Below, piece after piece: positions 60,287 to 64,000 of a stretch of DNA of 64,000 bases. Origin of the DNA: Streptomyces iranensis (lineage in GTDB: Bacteria; Actinomycetota; Actinomycetes; Streptomycetales; Streptomycetaceae); NCBI RefSeq assembly GCF_017874715.1, contig NZ_JAGGLR010000008.1, positions 124,001 through 188,000 on the forward strand, written 5' to 3'. The position numbers were made by a program, and so were the translations under genes. Numbering within the stretch: position 1 is the first letter of the stretch; every line of letters begins with the position of its first letter. Under the pieces are notes generated by a model. It saw only the letters and a program-made list of their open reading frames with translations. It was not told where the DNA came from and made no database searches.

Positions 60287-61702
60287 CGGTAGCCCGTCAC
60301 CTCGCCGATCCAGCGCATGAAGTCACCCGGGTCCTGATTGGCCCCGTGCCGGCGTCCCAGCACATCAGGGCGTTGACGTCGTCACCGAGGTTCTCCAGGC
60401 CGGCGGCGAGGTTGCCGAGGACGCAGCGCGGCCTTCGCATGGGAGGACTTCCTCGCGCATGTGGGGCGGAAGAAGAACGTACCGGCCTTCGACTCCTGCG
60501 GCCTCTCCGCGCCGGAGAACAACCTCTTCGGCCGCGGAACCACCAAGGCCCGGCACTTCACGCCGTACAGCCTCCGCCACACGACCGGCGACGACAGCGC
60601 ACGGCTCGACCGCGATCTGCCCCGGACGCTGGCCCTGATGAACCCGACGCAGACACCTCCCTCACGCCGGACCAGGTGATCCACGCGTTCTTGTCGAGGT
60701 AGGCGCTGCGCTCGGCGTCCGGCAGCGCCGTGAGGTGGCGGGTGGCGGCAGGCTGGAGGTAGGTCCGCAGGAGGTAGTCGTCGTAGGTGCGCGCGGTGAG
60801 GGGCCGAAGCCCCGCTTCCCCTGCGGCCGCAGGGACGCCTGGTAGTCGGCGAACGCGGCGCTCAGCCGCTTCGAGACGGTCTGGTCGACGACCTCGCCGG
60901 AGCTCAGCGCGCTGCCGCCGAACATCCACTCGTACGCCATGTCGGCGTGCTCGAGGTCGGCGATGGGACACCAGCCGCTGCCGGCGAAGATGGCGTCGCT
61001 CGCGTCGGCCGCGCCCAGCTCCCTCAGATACGGCTCGTACGACGGACTGTCGCCGGACACGCCGAGCAGGGCGGACAGGGCGCCTCCGGCGCTGGTGCCG
61101 GAGGAGACGATCCGGTCGGTGTTCCCCGGGACGCGGTACCGTACGGCGGCCTTGAGGTCGACGATGGCGGCGGGCGCCACGCCGTAGTACGTACCGTCCG
61201 GCGCGACGAGGTCACGGCCCCGCGCGCCTGGCTTCACCACGACGTAGCCCGAGGCGAGCCCCCAGTCGGCGTTGCTGACCATGCCGCCGGGTGCCCCGGG
61301 TCCGCCAGGGCCTCCTGGACCCCCGGGGCCGCTGTCGTCCGTCGCCGATGACGACAGATAGCCGCCTATCCGGTTGGCGAGGAGGATCGGGGCGTCGGTG
61401 GCGTCGACGGCCCTGCCGTCGATCTCGACGGGAACGCTGACGCTGAGGCTCTGGTACTTCGTGTCCACGGGCCTGGCGACATAGACGACGCCCTTGTACA
61501 GGCGGTACGTCACCTTCTTGGCGCCGTCGTCCGTGGACACGCTCTCCTCACATGGCGCGCTCTGCTGCCTCCTGGGTCGACGAGAACGTAAGGCGGTGAC
61601 CGCAAAATCGTCAACGATTATGTTGATTTCATCGTGAACACCTAAGCCGTGCACAGGGAATTCATAGCCCCACCGACATTCAGGCGGAGCCATTCGCGTC
61701 AC
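60287..61702 (-). pseudogene. Tannase-like (subtype B) alpha/beta hydrolase gene broken by frameshifts and an internal inversion
   Basis: The N-terminal two-thirds (minus strand, about 61530-60680) show TYRLYKGVVYVARPVDTKYQ, AAVRYRVPGN and the nucleophile loop SSGTSAGG, as in tannase/feruloyl esterase-like hydrolases. A frameshift near 60810 changes frame, continuing TYDDYLLRTYLQPAATRHL to AYLDKNAWITWSG. The next part, AAFAWEDFLAHVG to LMNP and DTSLT (about 60428-60668), lies on the plus strand, that is inverted in place. The C-terminus, NLAAGLENLGDDVNALM then HGANQDPGDFMRWIG, is again on the minus strand with another frameshift. A normal signal peptide is also missing. The gene cannot work. 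Confidence 0.75.
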
Positions 61703-62688
61703 GCGGGAAGCGAATCCAGCCAGTCGACCAGCAGCCGGTTGATTTCCTCCGGGCGCTCCTGCTGGATCCAGTGGCCGCAGTCCTCGAGGATGTGCGAGCC
61801 GACGAGTCCGGGCAGCGTGCTCGGGTACGCCTTGATCGCATCGCCCATCCAGGCGGTCGAGGCGTCCAGGGCGCCGCCGACGAACAGCGACGGCTGGGTG
61901 ATGGGCGCGCCGTCGTACTCGGCCAGGTCCTCCCAGTCCCGGTCCATGTTCCGGTAGCGGTTCAACCCTCCGCTCAGCCCGGTCCGCTCGAACTCACCGG
62001 CGTAGACATCGAGGTCCCCCTCGCTCAGCCAGGCGGGCAGCCGTCCGGCGGGGAACCGCTCGCGCAGCGTCCGGCCGGGCGTGACGAAGTGCGGGTCGGG
62101 CAGCTCGGGTCCGGGCATGGTGTCGCCGGACAGCGCTGCGCAGATCCCCGCGAGCCAGCCGCGCACATCCGGCTCGATCTCCGCCTCGGCCCGGCCCGGC
62201 TCCTGGAAGTAGGAGACGTAGAACTCCTCGTCCCCGCCGACCCCGGCGAAGGCCTCGGAGGGCCTGGGGCCGCCGCGCGGGGCGTACGGCACGCTCAGCA
62301 TTCCGACGGCCCGGAACACATCCGGGCGCAGCAGGGCGGAATTGGCGGCGATGGGCGAGCCCCAGTCGTGCCCGATCACCACGGCGGACTCCTCGCCGAG
62401 CGCCTCCACCACGGCGACGTTGTCCGCCACCAGCTCCCGCATCCGGTAGGCGTCCACCGCCGCGGGCCTGGACGAGCGCCCGTACCCACGGACATCGAGG
62501 GCGGCCACCCGATACCCGGCCGCGGCCAGCGCGGGCAGCTGGTGGCGCCATGAGTACCAGGACTCCGGAAAGCCGTGGACGAGCAGCACCAGCGGGCCGG
62601 TGCCGCCCTGCTCCACGAGGTGGATCCGCCCGGCGGGTGAGGGCACCAGGCGGTGGGTGAGGTCGGTTGTGGGCGGTGTCTGCGGCAT
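61699..62688 (-). CDS. Epoxide-hydrolase-like alpha/beta hydrolase
   Basis: A 329-residue enzyme. HGFPESWYSWRHQLPALAAAGYRVAALDVRGYGRSSRP is the start shared by soluble epoxide hydrolases (oxyanion HGFP at about residue 43); the nucleophile Asp lies in VIGHDWGSPIA, and the catalytic His in EDCGHWIQQERPEEIN. The cap region holds tyrosines usual for epoxide opening. ATG at 62688 with gggaggg upstream. Its stop overlaps the pseudogene frame by 4 bp, a remnant of an operon with the tannase-like gene. Confidence 0.9.
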   Translation of the reverse strand: MPQTPPTTDLTHRLVPSPAGRIHLVEQGGTGPLVLLVHGFPESWYSWRHQLPALAAAGYRVAALDVRGYGRSSRPAAVDAYRMRELVADNVAVVEALGEESAVVIGHDWGSPIAANSALLRPDVFRAVGMLSVPYAPRGGPRPSEAFAGVGGDEEFYVSYFQEPGRAEAEIEPDVRGWLAGICAALSGDTMPGPELPDPHFVTPGRTLRERFPAGRLPAWLSEGDLDVYAGEFERTGLSGGLNRYRNMDRDWEDLAEYDGAPITQPSLFVGGALDASTAWMGDAIKAYPSTLPGLVGSHILEDCGHWIQQERPEEINRLLVDWLDSLPA

Positions 62689-62888
62689 GGTTCCCTCCCG
62701 GGTCGCGCTGAACATTTCCGTGTGGCGGCCGATGGGTCCGAGCTTGCCGCTTCAAGGACGACTCTGACCGCACTTGTTGCCAGTTCGGCAAACCGATCCG
62801 GCCGCCCGCCGACGCACCAGATGTGCGGGTTCGGGGTGTTACTCCCAGAATTGATCGCACGGTGAGTCTTCTCGTGGAGGTGAGGGCC

Positions 62889-63185
62889 GTGGCGACGTAC
62901 ATCACGCTGCTGAACTGGACCGAGCAGGGAGTCCGTGCCTACAAGGACACCACCAAACGCACCGAGGACTTCGCCGCGGCACTGAACAAGCTCGGGGCCC
63001 GGCTCGTGGACATCTACTGGACGGACGGGCCGTACGACCTCGTGTGCATCGTCGAAGCCCCGGACGACGAGACCGCGACCGCGGCGTCGCTGCAGCTCGG
63101 CGCGTTGGGCAATGTCCGCACCACGACCCTGCGGGCCTTCGGGCGGGAGGATATGGGCCGCATCATCGCCAAGGCCGCCGGCTGA
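62889..63185 (+). CDS. GYD-domain protein
   Basis: A 98-residue protein: ATYITLLNWTEQGVRAYKDTTKR, then YWTDGPYDLVCIVEAPDDETATAASLQLGALGNVRTTTLRAF with the GxYD (GPYDLV) element that names the GYD family. Function is unknown; the fold is a ferredoxin-like barrel. GTG at 62889 with ggaggtgag about 6 bases upstream; an extension to 62823 is possible but less likely. It is divergent from the epoxide hydrolase gene. Confidence 0.85.
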   Translation: MATYITLLNWTEQGVRAYKDTTKRTEDFAAALNKLGARLVDIYWTDGPYDLVCIVEAPDDETATAASLQLGALGNVRTTTLRAFGREDMGRIIAKAAG

Positions 63186-63283
63186 CTGAGGCTGTCTGTT
63201 CCGTAAAGTTCAGCCAGACCCCGCGGGGTTCGGCGCCAACTCACAGGGAGCGGCGGCTGCACCGCCGCATGTGAAAGGGCGCC

Positions 63284-63940
63284 ATGCTGACACGCAGGTT
63301 CCGTCGTCTTCTCCCGGCCGCCTGCGCACTCGCGTCCGCACTCACGCTGGCAGGCTGCGGCGGCGACGGGGAGAAGAGCGAGGACAACGACGCCTCCGCA
63401 AAGAACCGTCCCGCCGAAGTCCGTCTGGAGGAAGCGTGCGGCGGCGTATTCGACAAGGAGATCGCCGCCGAGGCGGCACGGTCGGGCGCCGACCGGGTCA
63501 CTCCGGTGAAGTCCGAGAGCCCCGCCGAGGCCGCCGCGGGGCTGTCCAAGGAGACCACCTGGGGGACCGGCCACGACCTGTGCTTCCTGGAGAACGGGAG
63601 GGGCGACGAATTGATGTCCCTCGACGTCGCATGGGTCGCACACCGGGTCCCCGGTGGTGATTCAGTCCGCGCCACCGTGGGCAAGCCCATCGGCGGCAGC
63701 GCGGGGTCACTCGAGGTGCGCTGCGGGCTGAACGAGAGGCGGACCGGGGACAGGTACGCGCTTGAGTTCAAGCTGCGCGACGCCGTCACGGTAAGTGCTC
63801 ACTCCCACGCGAAGCTGCTCATCGCCACGGCGAAGAAGGTCACGTCCGCCATGGCCTGCCAGGAGCAGCCCGAATACCCGGCCCCGGAATCCGTGGCACC
63901 AGCCCCCAGGCCGGACAAGTACGGCCGGGTGGCGCGCTGA
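63284..63940 (+). CDS. Putative lipoprotein, unknown function
   Basis: A 218-residue exported protein. The signal peptide MLTRRFRRLLPAACALASAL ends with a lipobox LAGC (lipidated Cys25), then an acidic Gly/Asp/Glu linker. The rest has four further cysteines (in EEACGG, HDLCFL, VRCGL and MACQEQ), which could form two disulfides in a compact beta domain. No family is recognised. ATG at 63284; a weak gaaaggg precedes it. The last 60 bp of the window hold no further feature. Confidence 0.75.
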   Translation: MLTRRFRRLLPAACALASALTLAGCGGDGEKSEDNDASAKNRPAEVRLEEACGGVFDKEIAAEAARSGADRVTPVKSESPAEAAAGLSKETTWGTGHDLCFLENGRGDELMSLDVAWVAHRVPGGDSVRATVGKPIGGSAGSLEVRCGLNERRTGDRYALEFKLRDAVTVSAHSHAKLLIATAKKVTSAMACQEQPEYPAPESVAPAPRPDKYGRVAR

Positions 63941-64000
63941 GCCAGGCCCAGTGCCCCCGCGCGCCATTCGCACGTACCCGGCCCCCAGAAGGCGCTGCGT

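Noticed and set aside
1..64000. tRNA, rRNA, insertion sequences and prophage genes
   Set aside because: None could be recognised: no cloverleaf with CCA end, transposase DDE text or phage structural proteins.

Overview
The window is high-GC chromosomal DNA with almost every gene on a strong G/C third-position bias, frequent GTG/TTG starts, leaderless TANNNT promoters and 4-bp stop/start overlaps. Together with an F420 synthesis gene, a WhiJ-type XRE regulator paired with a DUF397 protein, Ku/LigD end joining and an Otr(A)-like protein, this points to Streptomyces or a close actinobacterial relative. There is no prophage, insertion sequence, tRNA, CRISPR array or complete antibiotic cluster.

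Left part (1-8.1 kb): a catabolic-looking block of amidohydrolases, two luciferase-like flavin/F420 oxidoreductases (LLM) and two short-chain dehydrogenases (SDR), beside a decayed AraC regulator. A 15-bp palindrome, CTGACG-N3-CGTCAG, precedes both LLM genes and recurs in the divergent promoter at 22.0-22.2 kb (SDR plus an unknown protein), suggesting one TetR-type regulon. An O-methyltransferase follows.

Central core-like part (8.1-30.5 kb): a Tat-exported PHP phosphoesterase-like protein, FbiC (which makes the F420 chromophore precursor FO), a large P-loop ATPase with TPR repeats, an ADP-ribosylglycohydrolase, a GT87-like membrane glycosyltransferase, a GNAT acetyltransferase, a sodium:solute symporter, the XRE/DUF397 pair, a GPP34 protein, a D-Ala-D-Ala carboxypeptidase with a long acidic cytoplasmic arm, and a polytopic membrane protein.

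Signalling block (30.5-38.5 kb, minus strand): five tightly coupled genes encode a trypsin-like protein, a PknG-type kinase, a vWA/zinc-ribbon protein, a four-helix membrane sensor resembling mycobacterial GlnX in layout, and an extracellular solute-binding protein. This looks like an expanded GlnH-GlnX-PknG nutrient-sensing system and is the most interesting candidate for an undescribed system here.

Right part (38.5-64 kb): two leaderless-secretion IPT/TIG repeat proteins, an Otr(A)-like ribosomal protection protein, a GH30 glycosidase, a TetR/NmrA-like pair, the NHEJ set Ku - LigD polymerase - ATP ligase, a metallo-hydrolase/TetR/PLP-enzyme unit with four AGAAC-type operators, a methyltransferase, a carnitine-to-glycine-betaine operon under an unusual XRE-TetR fusion regulator, a Ser/Thr receptor kinase, a TauE/SafE permease, a tannase-like pseudogene whose middle has been inverted in place, an epoxide-hydrolase-like enzyme, a GYD protein and a lipoprotein. 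All function calls come from reading motifs and translations by eye; no database search was run.
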